Shown: positions 22,582 through 31,963 of the stretch, in pieces
Layout of the letters: every line of letters begins with the position of its first letter
Position numbering within the stretch: the first letter of the stretch is position 1
Assembly (NCBI GenBank): GCA_022539475.1
Contig: VCMS01000395.1
Span: forward strand, 28,808-70,880
Reading direction: 5' to 3'
DNA length: 42,073 nucleotides
Source: Gracilaria domingensis
Taxonomy: Eukaryota; Rhodophyta; Florideophyceae; Gracilariales; Gracilariaceae
Notes under the pieces: generated by a model
The model's database searches: none
Told to the model about the DNA's origin: nothing
Seen by the model: only the letters and a program-made list of their open reading frames with translations
Made by a program: the position numbers and the translations under genes

Positions 22582-23267
22582 GTGATATATATACTTCTGA
22601 ATACGCCGACTGATTGATAGGGTGACATTAGTGCTAACTATGAATATTCCAATGGTCCTTTGGCAGTTTCTTCAACCTCTCGTATCATATGCGATATGAT
22701 CTGCTTCAACCCCTCATATCAGGTGCACAATATAATAGATATCGATTCTCCAGGGAGCATTGGTATACCGATTATGGACCCGATACCCATCTGCCTTGAG
22801 TACGTCATTGATGAGGTGTTGCGCTTTACAATGTTGTCAACATACAGATGAATATTTGTGTACAGGAACTGGAGAAGAGAAGTTGTCGAATGAAACCGCA
22901 ATACAGCTCTTTGACAGGTGAAATTTGAGCTTGCTTGAATCCCACGCCATTGAAACTAAATCACACAGATCTTGGCAGCCGCATGAAGGACAGAGTCATA
23001 ACGAGAGAGATCCGGCACAAATGTAGATTGTGGTTCCCCTAAGTATTTCACTTATTCCAAAGGGCTGATTTAAGTCAAGTAGGGTAAAGAGGGTAAGGCC
23101 TCAAGAACTTAAGCTTATATACGGTAAAAACCCCTCTTCAATCCCCCACAACAACGGTTGGGCAGACTTTGAGCCAAACAATGTAAGGAATTTCCAACTC
23201 GTCATAGGTCGAGAGATAATAATTGACGCACAAAATCTCAAAGCCGCCACGTCAAGTGCATCGCTCT
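22582..23267. other. AT-rich intergenic region, no recognised gene
   Basis: About 690 bases between the methyltransferase relic and the PABPN1-like relic, which converge here. Short frames on both strands (22660-22851 plus, 22719-22901 minus) have no recognisable motifs. A 7-bp hairpin ATCATAT-GCG-ATATGAT lies at 22684-22700. I see no RNA gene. Confidence 0.5.
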
Positions 23268-23607
23268 TCAATAAGGGACCCATCTCCCGCCAGGACGACC
23301 TGGAGGTCCACAACCGTAGTGATAGGAAGACCGCCTTCCACTGTTGAAGCGTCCTCTCCCCGTTATACCTGTGGTGAATCCAGGCACGTTGTGCCCGTTG
23401 CTGTTGTCTTCAGTTGACGCCCTTTGAACATGGCTTCGTTGAAAATAAACGCATTCCGGACAGCATGTTGGTTCTTTAACTCCATGCATGCAAAGCCTTT
23501 CGTAGCTCCTGTGGCCTTATGTGTTATTATAGTTACTCTATTGATTGTTCCACATTCCTCGAAATACTTGCTCAGCTCTTCAACTATTGCACTGTAGTTA
23601 ACTCAAC

Positions 23608-23709
23608 CTACATGGTATGTGGGACAGAACAGGTGAGTTAGAGATGCTGATCTCAACAATTGCAAAACGCTTTTCTATGCAACATGAACGAAATAGGCAA
23701 TGAACGTAC
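23608..23709 (-). other. Inferred intron 2 of the PABPN1-like gene
   Basis: The donor GTACGT at 23709 interrupts the RNP2 motif IYVGNV right after GGAAAT. The acceptor ends GTAG at 23608; an alternative is GTTGAG ending at 23602. The reading resumes with YSAIVEEL. Length is about 102 nt, close to the 97 nt of intron 1 (24032 to 23936, donor GTACGT, acceptor TCCAG). Confidence 0.6.
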
Positions 23710-23935
23710 ATTTCCCACATATATGGACCTCTAGTCGGCATCTGCAACAGCACCGTCAACCATAATACCTCCCCCCCGCCACATTGGGGTCTATGGGCAT
23801 GTTTATGGCAGCTGTTGTAGCTGCAGCTTTCGCGCCGACGCTGGCATCATTATCCTGGTAATCCGCGCTTTCTGGACTCAGCAGGGACGACATCTGCTCC
23901 ATCTCAAGCAAACGCTCTTTCAATGCTCTCAACTC

Positions 23936-24032
23936 CTGGATTCCAAACGTCCAAGATTGATTGAGGTCAGATATGTCCTTGTGTACAATTCAATTGACAA
24001 GATCGGCGAAAGAGGCGTTTGTGACAACGTAC
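23936..24032 (-). other. Inferred intron 1 of the PABPN1-like gene
   Basis: Donor GTACGTTGTC at 24032 and acceptor GGAATCCAG ending at 23936, immediately before GAGTTGAGAGC, which encodes the coiled-coil ELRALKERL. Length 97 nt. The phase does not agree with exon 1 as it stands, as expected if exon 1 has also lost frame. Confidence 0.5.
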
Positions 24033-24226
24033 TGGGTCCAAGTGATTGGAAGGATTTTCTTCTTCATGATTGTTGTTGGGGGCTTTCATTTGCGGAAACC
24101 GTCTTTTGTTTTTTATGCTTCTTGCAATTCTGCTGATCGGAATTTTTTTTCGTTCTCAGGAGCAATGGTCGGGGCTGCTTCTTGTGCGTTGGCTTCATGT
24201 ACGACGACGCCTTCGTTAGCGGCCAT

Positions 24227-25901
24227 AGTTGTGTTTGCGTAAAGTAAGCTTGAAATCAGAAGTGAATTGTAGTTGGTAAGAGAACGATGCTGGAATGAGA
24301 AGCGTATGAGGCAGTTCACGAGTGAATTAACGAAAACAGCTCGGTAAACATGTAGAGAAATGCTAGATATAGTACGCTTCGAAAAGCGGCCGATCTCCAC
24401 TTATACAGGTGGCTGGACACTTGTTCCAAGAATAGCTGGTGCGAATCGATGTGGGCGCTGGTACATGTCTTCTGGGATGCAACGTGAAAAATTGATTGCA
24501 GAAGCGGTCGTCTTCCTATACAGAGGATCTCTATCAGGAAAATAAAGCATCTGTGACTGTCGAAGATCAGTATAAATCCTTTCTGATCGTAGCGTCGCCG
24601 TCGCTACGCTATACCTTTGTACCGACGGTACTTTAGACCTCCGTGCATATCCTCTGCACTTTGAACTACATATTGTTTGAACACACTCCGTGGCGTTCTA
24701 CAGTTTTGTGATAAAGCGACACATGTGCATCCACATGAGCGACGTCTCCATGTTGTAGAACACGTTTCATTCATTCCAAAACCAAATTGTCAAAGTTTCA
24801 CTTCGTTTCAGCATGTCTCTACGTGTAGTCTCTCTTGTCAACACTCGTATTTCGCTTGAACCCCTCCACCACATGCCTGCAGCTCTCTCCCAATGACGAG
24901 CGCACCACTGTCGTCGCCACCGGCGGGCTGCTGTGGTTCCGCACTCAAAGCGGCCTTCTGCTCCGCCATCGTAGTCACAAGGACGAAACTGACGAGGTAC
25001 GTGGACACCTGGGCGTGCGCGTTTGCTGGAGGCTTTGCATAACGATGGGCCTTCGTGACGGACTTGTGATGAGCCGTGCTTAAGGAGGCCGTGCAGGTGC
25101 GGTAGTGCAAGATGAATGGAGTTCTGTGCATCCTGATGCAGAGTTGGAGTGCTCTGGGGTTGTGGCGGGAGGTGAAAGAAGGGAGAAGACTGAGCAATAT
25201 GCATCGGCAGAAAGGTGGGTTATCATGACATGAACGGCTATATAATCTGGTGGCGGCGCATGCAGCGGGGCCGCTACCAGCATGAAGTTTGGGGGCGATT
25301 CATGCCGCTGAAGGCACATCTCAGAGAACAGCACGGCGAGCACTCCGGAGAGTATTAATCTCCAATTTCAGCTTGATTTTGACGGGCTGAGGGGCTGCAA
25401 ACGCGGGAAATAGGGCGTCAAAACGTTATGCGTGTACGCTGGCGCGGTAAGCATGCGGCGACGTGGTGCTGGACGTGATTTACGTGAAAAGTGCCATACG
25501 CAAGACGTACTACGAGTCGAGCGCGAGACGTCATCTGACGGGTCAAGCGTGCTGTGTAACGTATGTGGCACGAAGGTACGCCGCACAGGCGTCTGCGACA
25601 GAGGAATGGTAGCTGACCTCAACTCATGGACGGAATGACGGGTGGTGTGGACGTAGGCTCCATGCATCTTACTAACGGAAGGGCTGCAGCGCGAGCTCAA
25701 GTGCCGGGTCTTTAGCGGGTGTGGCGCGTTTGAAGGTGATCACGTCCGGCTGGCGCATGTTGTCTGCTTTGCGAGTAGTCTCGGGTCTGCAGATGGGTAT
25801 CTGTTGGTGCAGCAGCAGAAGCTGGCAGGTTGAATGCTCTTCGAGGGACTCTAAAGACATGAGAGAAAGAGATTCGCTTGCTGGAATGGAAGAAATAAGG
25901 G
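24227..25901. other. Long intergenic region, no recognised gene
   Basis: About 1.7 kb between two relics. It contains TATAAAT at 24571-24577 (plus), a hairpin at 24588-24608 and a palindrome at 24619-24631. A minus frame with an ATG at 24967-24969 begins MAEQKAALSAEPQQPAGG and runs 43 codons; it looks like a possible N-terminus but cannot be assigned. A plus frame with an ATG at 24360 runs 61 codons. No RNA genes seen. Confidence 0.45.
24588..24631. repeat. Two adjacent small palindromes downstream of a TATA-like box
   Basis: CGTAGCG (24588-24594) pairs with CGCTACG (24602-24608) around TCGCCGT. Eleven bases on, GTACCG-A-CGGTAC (24619-24631) is a perfect palindrome. A TATAAAT box lies 11 bases upstream of the first arm. 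The spacing suits a transcription start region or factor-binding sites, but no downstream gene on plus is recognised. Confidence 0.5.
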
Positions 25902-27015
25902 ATGAAAGCCTCTCTTTTTACTAATGAAGAAATGAACCGCATGAAGTTACGGAAACTATAATATGAGAAGGACAAATTTTAGAAGCACGTGGAAGCGGCA
26001 AGAGCGATGCAGACAACGCTCAAATCAGACTTATACACCAAAAAAGAAGCGTTGTCAAGATTCGCGTCTGATTTCGAAAGCTTCAGGACAACACTGAGAT
26101 ATTTGAGCGAGCGGCAGGAGCGGGTTTCGATAGAGCCTGACTCTGCACATCACAAGTTCTCTGCACTGGAAACAGAAGTAAACTCGCTACAGGGATCGCT
26201 GTCTTCCGTGTCATCTTCGACGACTTCTTCGACGACTTCGACAGCAAGTCTTCTTCGAGAGGCGCAGGAAGAATTGCTCGAACGCAAAGCTGAGTCAAGC
26301 GTGATACAAGCTGAGGTAGATGACGTGAAGAAATCTGCCAGCGTGAAACTCTCGACGCACGAAGAAGAGATGGAGGATCTTCTACAGGAGATTGGCGCGG
26401 GGCAGACGCGGATACGTAAGAGGGAGGGAAAGCTCAACGAACTGAGTCGGCAGGAAAATGAGCAAATTGCTCAGCTGGAGACGGTGATGGGGCACACAGT
26501 GATTGAGAGCAGCGCTCAGAAGAACGTAGAGAAGATGGTCGAGGTCTTTACATCAAGCAAGCTTTCCGCCGAGAGCTATGCTAGAACATCGACTGAGAAG
26601 CGCGTGAGCGATTTGACCTCGAAACTACCAGCATGCGACAAAAAGTGGCTGACCTGGCATTGGTGGAGTAGAAGCTGTGCCTCGAAAAAAGGCGATAAGT
26701 GAGGAGACGCAGGCATTGAAGCTAGACTAGACGCTTCTGTCGACGGCGGACGTAGGGCTGATGGCGCCGTGCGAGTGAACCTTGTCGGAGTGTCACTTAC
26801 TGAGGCACATAAACGGATGCAGAGCAGAGCGACCTTTTGAAGTTTCGCGAAGAGCAATCACGGAGCGGTGGCGAGAAGCGAGATGGACGCGCTGCGCGGG
26901 GAAACCGCCTAGCTCGTGAAGGACAGCGTACTCGGCAAAGACGGTGTGCTGCTCGAGCTGTTGAGAGCACGCCTGGGCGTGAATGACGCACATTCGAGAA
27001 CGGTCCCTTACTAGT
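25902..27015 (+). pseudogene. Coiled-coil protein of unknown family, broken
   Basis: An ATG at 25902 opens a frame MKASLFTNEEMNRMKLRKL that meets TAA and TAG at about 25959 and 25980. The same frame then stays open for 238 codons to 26702. Composition is typical of long coiled coils (many Glu, Lys, Gln and Leu in heptads: EELLERKAESSVIQAEVDDV, EEEMEDLLQEIG), with a Ser/Thr-rich insert near the middle (SSVSSSTTSSTTSTAS). Beyond 26702, coiled-coil fragments continue in other frames (SLTEAHKRMQSR; SEMDALRGETA; LVKDSVLGKDGVLLELL) to a TAG at about 27015. I do not recognise the family. The clustering of stops and frame changes indicates decay. Confidence 0.6.
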
Positions 27016-27349
27016 CATTAGAAGCCCATAGTACGGCGTTATTTAGTAACAAATTTGATACCGGTCCGTACTACTGTTAAACATGTTCAGGACAGTGTGT
27101 GAGATGTTCTCGGTCTTTCTTTGTCGGTTATACGGTGCTATTCTGAACTAAATAAAGTGAACGAAACATGTCTCAAATATATGACAAAAGATGGCGGCCT
27201 CGGCCATATTTTGAACTACGTTAGCCATGATGAATACGGCATTCTTTAGGCCATGTTTAGACGCCATTACTTTTGCCCTATTTAGGACTTTTATTGCCCG
27301 AATTTTTTTGACCATTTTTCGATCATACTTAGGACATGAAAAGGCCTCA
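27016..27349. other. AT-rich spacer, no recognised gene
   Basis: About 330 bases upstream of element B. It contains several near-repeats of TTTAGG/CTTAGG and no coding signal. No LTR end, primer-binding site or target duplication was seen at the start of element B. Confidence 0.5.
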
Positions 27350-27840
27350 TCTGGGCTCTGCAAAATGCTCACAGGGCACTGAATGCAGTGACCGTCAAAG
27401 AAATTTATCCAATTCCTCGGATGGACGAGTAAATTGACTCTCTTGGGAGTGCCTCGGTGTTCACCGCCCTTGAGGCCAATTGGGGATACTGGCAAGTTCC
27501 AATACGGAAGGGAGACCGGGATAAAAAGGATTTCGTCTGTCATCAGGGACTTTTCCGGTTTAATCGGATGCCTTTCGGTCTAATGAATGCGCCGGCAACT
27601 TTTCAGCGTACGATTGACATTCTCTTAGCGATACTCAAGTGGCGTACTTGCCTGGTGTATTTGGATGACATAATTGTCTTCTCCAATAGTCTGGATGAGC
27701 ATCTATCCCATGTGCGGGAGGTAATGCGCGTTTTGCGAGACGCAGGTATAACGTTGAAACTCAAGAAGTGTGAGTTCTTCACCGATTCTGTGAAATACCT
27801 GGGACACATCATCCGTCCTGGGATGCTCTCAGTCGATTAG
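27350..27840 (+). pseudogene. Reverse transcriptase (element B)
   Basis: The frame begins with RALNAVTVKEIYPIPRMDE and meets TAA after MDE (about 27430). It is then open for 127 codons: GYWQVPIRKGDRDKKDF, FRFNRMPFGLMNAPATFQR, the catalytic VYLDDIIVFS box, DAGITLKLKKCEFF and YLGHIIRPG, ending in TAG at 27838-27840. Palm and thumb motifs are intact, but the N-terminal part of the domain is missing. Confidence 0.92.
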
Positions 27841-28550
27841 ATAAGGGTGAAATCGCTGAAGGAAGCGCGTCATCCGACAACTCAAACGGAGCTCCGATCA
27901 TTGCTCGGGTTGTGCAACGTTTCAAGTCAGTTCGTTCCAAAATTCACAGATGTTGCGGCACCTCTCAACGCTGTCCTCAGGAAAGGGCAACCAGTCAAAC
28001 TGGAACCCTTTGGCGACGCGGAAGCCTCTGGCTTTTCGTCTCTTATAGAAACTCTTACGTCTCCGCCTTTAATGGCTTTACCCAAACCGGGTTTACCATT
28101 TGAAGTTGACACTGATGCCAGTAATAACCAAGTCGGTTGTGCACTGTTTCAAACCTCGAAAGATGGCGAGCGACATCCAATTGGATATTGGTCTCGTTCT
28201 TTGAACGTGCACGAGAGTAATAACTCGGTCTCTGAGAAAGACTGTCTCGCCGTTGTGTGGGCGTTATCAACTTTGAGACCCTATCTCATGGGAACTCACT
28301 TCGTGGTACATACGGACCATTCTTCACTCCGTTGGCTTATGGAGATATCCGACCCTTCGGGTTCCCTCATGCGCTGACGCCTCCGACTTTCGGAATTCGA
28401 TTTCAATGTACGCTACAAGAAGGGAACCCTGAACACTCAGGCCGATGCACTCTCCCGACTCGGGACATCTGGTGCAGCAGAACCAGTTGATGACCTCGAT
28501 ATACCCTGTTTCATGGTGGAAGACCTCGTGGATGGAGCCGAGTAGACTAC
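27841..28550 (+). pseudogene. RNase H domain (element B)
   Basis: After the TAG the same frame continues as TQTELRSLLGLCNV, DVAAPLNAVLRKGQP and EVDTDASNNQVGCALFQ (catalytic Asp kept). WSRSLNVHES and FVVHTDHSSLRWLM follow, ending at TGA (28375-28377). With a change of frame the domain finishes as FDFNVRYKKGTLNTQADALSRL. The next part ends at a TAG at 28543-28545 after VDGAE. This is better preserved than the element A copy. Confidence 0.92.
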
Positions 28551-29551
28551 GGATGACGTATGCGACGATATCCTCGCCGCAGAACCGGCTGAACCCCTGT
28601 CCGGTTCATTCATACCCATTACTTCAGAAGAGTTAGCGCGTGAACAACAGGTGGATGCCTCTTTACGCAGATTCGTGGTCGACTCAACGGAGGATTCAAG
28701 ATACACTTTTTGATTAACGACGGGGGATTCCTTGTCAGGATGGTTGAATCTAACCCACAAATTGTGGTTCCCCACTCTTCACAACAACGTGTGTTGCATC
28801 TCCACATTAAGTCAAAGTAGGCGCACACCCTGGGGGCAGGAAACTCTATCTGACTCTCCGAAGAGATTTCTATTGGCCAGCGATGGCGTTCGACTGCTAC
28901 GCAGTGCGCCGTTCGTGTACGGAATGCGCGCAGAACAACGTCAAACTCCGACGGTATTCTAAGAAGTTGTCGCTGTTTCCAGCTCGCGCTCCCTTGGAGT
29001 TCATCGCTATCGATATACTTGGTGAATTGATCAAGACTGCTCGCGGTAACCGCTTTCTCCTGGTTATCAGGGACAGGTTTTCAAAGCTGGTACGGACAGT
29101 TCCGTTAAAGCGTAACACCGCTCGCGTGGTCGCGGAGGCGTTCGTCACGCATTGGGTCTTTTCATAAGGGCCACCAGTTCATCTGTTATCAGATAATGGA
29201 CCGCAATTCACTGCGAAGTTCTTTCAGGACGTCTGCAGAATCTTGGATATCAAGAACGTGTTCACGACAACTTATCATCCCCAGAGTAATGGGCAGGTTT
29301 AAAGGTTTAACCAAACAATGCTGAACGCATTACGATCCTATGTTGCGGATCACCCCAAGAACTGGGACCTGTAAACCGATGCGATTATTTACGCGTACAA
29401 CACCCAGGTTCATCAGGTTACCTCGTTATCACCATTCGAGTTGGTTCTATCCAGAAAACCGCCGCCGGTTGCAATAGAAGCTGAACGGACGCTGTCGATG
29501 TACCCGTCGCCGGGGAAGTAAAGGGATGCCTGGAAATCTTGGTTAACGAGG
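28551..29551 (+). pseudogene. Integrase zinc-binding domain and catalytic core (element B)
   Basis: Pieces in several frames include LVRMVESNPQIVVPHS, CYAVRRSCTECAQNN (zinc-binding CxxC), PLEFIAIDILGE (first catalytic Asp), FLLVIRDRFSKLVRTVPLK, LLSDNGPQFTAKFF (second Asp at 29192-29194) and TTTYHPQSNGQV. The next codon, at 29300-29302, is TAA. It lies 36 codons after the second Asp, exactly where the D-D-35-E integrase signature requires the catalytic Glu, and RFNQT follows as usual. Further stops occur at about 29164, 29371 and 29518. Catalytically dead. Confidence 0.9.
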
Positions 29552-30427
29552 ATGGTACCGGTTGCCCGAAAGGCCAAGGATAACGAGCAGCTTGCCTACA
29601 AGCGTAACTTCGATAAGCGAATTCGACGTCCGCTACCTACAATCCATAAGGATGACTACATGTTCGTACGCAAAGAACACTATAATCCTGAAAAGGAACG
29701 GCGTCATGAGCTGTCTCCAATTACGGACCGTCCTTATCGAGTTGTTCAAGTCGCTTCCGATACTGTCGTTCTCGAAATTGACAACCAACACGAACATATT
29801 TCTCGTGACCGCGTTACGCTCGCGCCTAATTTAAACGTGGAGTTGTCTACTAGCCCTACCGCTTCAGGTGATCCTGAACAGGAGGAAGTCGCTTCTACGG
29901 ACGTTGCGACGCAACGCCCTGCTGTTCTTCCGCACCCGGATCGAGATTTAACGGATCTACCTTTGGAAGGTTACTCTGAATTACGAGATAGTAGCACTGA
30001 TACTCGAGAAGTTTCGAGGGACTCTACAAGAGTTAACCCACCCATTCATATCCTGACGGAACCCGTGGCTCCGCCTAAAGAGGGGGAGGGTGATGCTGCT
30101 CAGATCGATAACGATTTTCCGGCGTCGCACGTTACTCCAGTTGCTGAAAATGGTGTTTCAAAAGCTGCTGATGGCATTACTCTTACCAGAGTTACGACAT
30201 CTGGTAACGTGACCGACTCGCAGAACGAGAAACCTTTGCAAACCACGGATTCTCCTCGCAAGGAGGTCACATGCACGCCGCGTATCGCTACGGGCGCTTC
30301 CTCGGAACGCCGAGTTGTTAAAGAAGTTTCCGCTGATCTGAAGTCGCTGTCGCACGCGGAAAATGGTGAGAACTTCGAAGAAATCGAATGTGATCCCGCA
30401 TGGATGGCTCTGTGGACTCCAGAGTAA
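29552..30427 (+). pseudogene. Integrase C-terminal domain and start of linker (element B)
   Basis: Open for 291 codons. YKRNFDKRIR, DYMFVRKEHYNPEKERR, PYRVVQVASDTVVLEI and SRDRVTLAPN form the SH3-like integrase C-terminal domain. About 200 residues rich in Glu, Ser, Thr and Pro follow, ending AWMALWTPE. This corresponds to the long integrase-chromodomain linker of element A. The initial residue is not a proven start; it is a continuation of pol. Confidence 0.85.
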
Positions 30428-31268
30428 CATGAACATTATGGATGATGAATACCCGTTGGGCACTTGGTACTTTACCAGCATAGGTTGATCCACGACGTGG
30501 AGAGACCGTTTGCACGGTGCGCTCATCTGCTTGTCACTTCAGGTGCGGTCGCGCGCAGTCTGCCGATGGGAATTGCAGTCGCACGCGCTGCGCCCGAGCA
30601 CGGCTATCACGTGGAATCTCCTTATTGAGAATTGGATTATATGTTTACGCATGAAGGGGCCGAATCCGGCGCTGTGCGCATTGCCGCATTTCGAGAAATC
30701 TCAAAGTTTCGAGTTGCCAACCGCTCACGGTGTCCACGCGTGGCACGCGTACCGCCTACAACAGCGCGCGCAATTTAATTGCCTGAGTTTTTGGCTTGCC
30801 ACGGCGCTTGGACTCCGGTGCAAACGGATGGCATGGCAAAAGGACACATGGCACCTTTGCAGACCCAATCGGGAACGCTTGCACAAGTACGCGTGGCAGG
30901 ATGCACGGCCAATGAGATCACGTTGCACTCCGCGCAAACGGTCAACCGCTGTGAGAATGCAACTGCCCACGTGGCGAACCGCCGCACCAATGGCGTTGAA
31001 GTGCACAATCCCCGTGGCCGGGTGAACCTCCAGCAAGGGCAGGAAGAGCCTAAAGAGGGTAACCACCGAGAACCGGCAACCTCGTGAATACAAATATATC
31101 GTGTATAGTTGTTGACACCGTTTATCGGTTTGTTCGTTGATGTTCATGAACGGATCCCCGTTGAACTCAGAAACTTGAGGAGTATTAATTGGACTTCGAT
31201 ATTCGAAAACTGGGTGTATCGAGGTGGAGCTATAGTACTGCGGTCACGTCGGCGCTCGCGAAGCTCGC
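30428..31268 (+). other. Interrupted linker region of element B
   Basis: About 840 bases between the linker stop and the chromodomain frame. Element A reads almost openly through the matching interval, but here no frame is open for long (longest 171 codons at 30510-31025 and 102 at 30779-31087, in different frames and without motifs). From LAPN to chromodomain element B spans about 1560 bases against about 1270 in element A, so a small insertion here is possible. Confidence 0.4.
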
Positions 31269-31595
31269 GTGAATGAAATTGGCGAAAGCCGTTGCTGTAG
31301 CATCCACCAGAGAAGTGTTGAACCAAACCCCGTAAGGTGTTCTCATGGTCTGAGAGTCTCAATGGTTAATCCAGAAACGGATGTCCACCCGCAGGAGTAT
31401 GTCGTCGACCGAATTGTGCGGCATGTCGCAGGTCCCGATGGGAGGTTTCGTTACCAAATCCGATGGTACGGATACTCTCCTGAAGAGGATACGTACGAAG
31501 CAATTGAGCATCTACCTCGCTCGAAGGTAATCGCCTATCACCGGCGTTCGCGCACAGCTCTTCCTCCATATCTGGACTGTGCCCAGGTGGGGTAA
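31269..31595 (+). pseudogene. Chromodomain, C-terminus of pol (element B)
   Basis: The frame contains PQEYVVDRIVRHVAGPDG, FRYQIRWYGYSPEED and TYEAIEHLPRSKVIAYH, then ends DCAQVG at 31595. The Tyr, Trp and Tyr of the methyl-lysine cage region are visible; the usual TWEP motif reads TYEA. Element A ends NAQVG, confirming common descent. In an intact element this reader module is thought to steer integration to marked chromatin. Confidence 0.9.
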
Positions 31596-31963
31596 CTCGC
31601 GACCGAGAAAATTCGTCCTCGATGTTGTCCGCTTCGCAGAAAGCTCTTGTGGTAGAGAAGTATTACTCGATGGTTCGAGAGAATCTCAGGGATGAAGGAG
31701 AAGCATAATTCCGAATTAACGGAGTCACCGAATTAACGGTTAAGAAGTAACAGAAGTTCATGAAGCATGAAGTACACAGAATCGTGAAGTAAGAAGATGA
31801 AGAATGAAGAATCGGAAACGATGAATTCAGAAGTTGAAGAAGAAGGAAGGAAGAAAGAAGATCTATCACTGCAATTCAGTTTTACCAGAAGTTGGTTCTA
31901 ATATGATATATACTACTTGCCTAGCAAGGGGTCGCGAGAGGTCGTTGTCCGGTCATCCGGTTC
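31596..31963. other. Purine-rich 3' flank of element B, possible polypurine tract
   Basis: No gene. The plus strand is A/G-rich from about 31680, with a 26-base pure purine run at 31836-31861. This is the kind of tract that primes plus-strand synthesis just before a 3' LTR. Sequence at 31873-31905 loosely resembles 19892-19925 at the start of the plus gag fragment (both have AATTC, CAGAA and AGTTG in order), which might be the end of a shared LTR. No TG...CA borders were seen. Confidence 0.4.

Larger units (their letters stand above)
23268..24226 (-). pseudogene. PABPN1-like nuclear poly(A)-binding protein, three exons, broken
   Basis: The order on minus matches PABPN1/Pab2: an acidic Ala-rich start (MAANEGVVVHEANAQE), a coiled-coil segment (ELRALKERLLEMEQM), then an RRM opening RSIYVGNV. 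The RRM continues YSAIVEELSKYFEECG, NRVTII, TKGFACMEL and FKGRQLK. The Arg/Gly-rich tail is NVPGFTTGITGRGRF with GPPGRPGGRWVPY and a stop at 23268. Two introns of about 100 nt are inferred from matching GTACGT donors (24032 and 23709). Breaks: TAA in exon 1, a seven-G run that shifts exon 2, TAG just before RSIYVGNV, about five extra bases at the start of exon 3, and a one-base loss before NVPGF. Family role: binding poly(A) tails and stimulating nuclear polyadenylation. Confidence 0.85.
27350..31595 (+). mobile_element. Ty3/gypsy chromovirus, element B, 5' truncated
   Basis: The plus strand encodes RT (from the middle of the fingers), RNase H, integrase, a low-complexity linker and a chromodomain, in the same order as element A and clearly of the same family. 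LTR, gag, protease and the start of RT are missing at the 5' end. Truncation at about 27350 could reflect recombination or deletion. A purine tract at 31836-31861 lies where a polypurine tract and 3' LTR might begin. Confidence 0.9.

Noticed and set aside
22660..22901. Short overlapping plus and minus frames as a small gene
   Set aside because: Neither has a recognisable motif, a convincing start context or neighbouring exon signals.
11338..31595. Repeat-induced point mutation (C to T) as the cause of the stops
   Set aside because: Several stops need other changes, for example Tyr to TAA at 15674, Glu to TAA at 29300, and many single-base indels. No consistent transition bias is visible by eye.
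19937..31595. Gag-protease fragment and element B as one element split by 5.4 kb of host DNA
   Set aside because: Both are on plus and complementary in content, but the N-terminal part of RT and most of the linker are missing between them, so it is not a clean split.
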